Shown here: in pieces, positions 63,732 to 64,000 of the stretch | Position numbering within the stretch: position 1 is the stretch's first letter | Layout: each line of letters opens with the position of its first letter | NCBI GenBank assembly: GCA_965218055.1 | Contig: CBDCKA010000002.1 | Span: forward strand, 186,001-250,000 | Length of the DNA stretch: 64,000 nucleotides | Origin: CBDBKE01 sp965218055 | Lineage (GTDB): Bacteria > Acidobacteriota > Terriglobia > JAJPHL01 > JAPKYU01 | Direction: 5' to 3' | Position numbers and translations under genes: made by a program | The notes under the pieces: generated by a model | What the model was told of the DNA's origin: nothing | The model's database searches: none | Seen by the model: only the letters and a program-made list of their open reading frames with translations

Positions 63732-64000
63732 CTGTTGTTGTTAGCCCTTCCGGAGCTGGTCCAGTTGATGATCGAGACGGCCGTTTCGACGGGCATGAGG
63801 ATCAGCGAAATCCTGGGCCTGAAGTGGGGTTGCGTCGATCTGGACCGCGGTCTCGTGTGGGTCCGGGAACGCTACTACCAGGGCGACACGGACGAGCCTA
63901 AGAGCGAGCGCTCCAGGCGAGTTCTCCCACTCGGCTACTTGGTAGAGGCATACCGGAGGCGCAGAGCTAGGTGTCCGACACTGAGCGGTTACGTCTTTGA
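63732..64000 (+). CDS. Tyrosine recombinase fragment, runs off the window
   Basis: In frame with the terminase piece: LVQLMIETAVSTGMRISEIL then GLKWGCVDLDRGLVWVRERY, the first catalytic arginine (TGMRISE) region of tyrosine recombinases. SERSRRVLPLG then follows, with the usual beta-hairpin lysine/arginine area. No start of its own is visible; its 5' part is replaced by terminase sequence, so it is probably a fusion by recombination. The end lies outside the window. Confidence 0.7.
   Translation, partial: MLLLALPELVQLMIETAVSTGMRISEILGLKWGCVDLDRGLVWVRERYYQGDTDEPKSERSRRVLPLGYLVEAYRRRRARCPTLSGYVF

Noticed and set aside
1..64000. CRISPR array
   Set aside because: No regularly spaced short repeats and no cas genes were seen.

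Overview
The window (64 kb, GC-rich) looks like an Acidobacteriota-type chromosome. The evidence is an Oar-like TonB-dependent receptor with a carboxypeptidase-regulatory N-domain, many TPR proteins, a FecR-domain protein next to mreB, an RNase E/G with a long charged insert, and a methylmalonyl-CoA mutase lacking its B12 domain. The assignment rests on gene content and protein style only, with no rRNA, so it is moderate.

Region 1 (1-16.3 kb) is defence and mobile DNA. It holds the end of an SF1 helicase, a single-chain DUF262/HNH (GmrSD-like) protein and a dead IS3 element with an IS1182-family element inside it. A seven-gene type I restriction-modification operon follows on the minus strand: hsdM, hsdS, three small accessory genes, hsdR and a zinc peptidase. 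Two very small genes and a third, interrupted small gene come next. The interrupting element is a decayed tyrosine-recombinase element with 34-bp inverted ends.

Region 2 (16.8-30.0 kb) is a DNA-end-processing cluster. It has an AddB-like nuclease and an AddA/UvrD-like helicase-nuclease (overlapping genes, minus strand). On the plus strand are a KTSC protein, an SbcD-like phosphoesterase, an SbcC/YhaN-like ATPase without a visible zinc hook, and an OLD-family ATPase/TOPRIM protein. A broken exonuclease-BRCT gene closes it, cut by an IS3 end.

Region 3 (30.0-40.3 kb) is the remnant of an integrative conjugative element. A second copy of the IS3/IS1182 nest ends exactly at the 3' half of a tRNA-Val. 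Next come a tyrosine integrase, an excisionase-like protein, and VirB11, VirD4, a winged-helix protein, VirB8, VirB6, VirB5 and VirB10-like genes, all on the minus strand. A large inverted repeat lies between virD4 and the winged-helix gene. VirB10 is beheaded by an IS150-group IS3 element; VirB4, VirB9 and a recognisable relaxase are missing.

Region 4 (40.3-55.8 kb) is core chromosome lying between two equal-length (1147 bp) inverted copies of that IS3 element. It has the tail of a glycosyltransferase, RNase E/G, rodA, mrdA, mreD, mreC, mreB, a FecR-domain protein, a small membrane protein and the mutase. The rod-shape genes form one minus-strand cluster for lateral wall synthesis.

Region 5 (55.8-64 kb) has a TPR protein, the large Oar-like receptor with a clear promoter, a broken GntR/FadR regulator, a second TPR protein, and phage debris: terminase pieces, the last fused in frame to an integrase piece that runs off the window.
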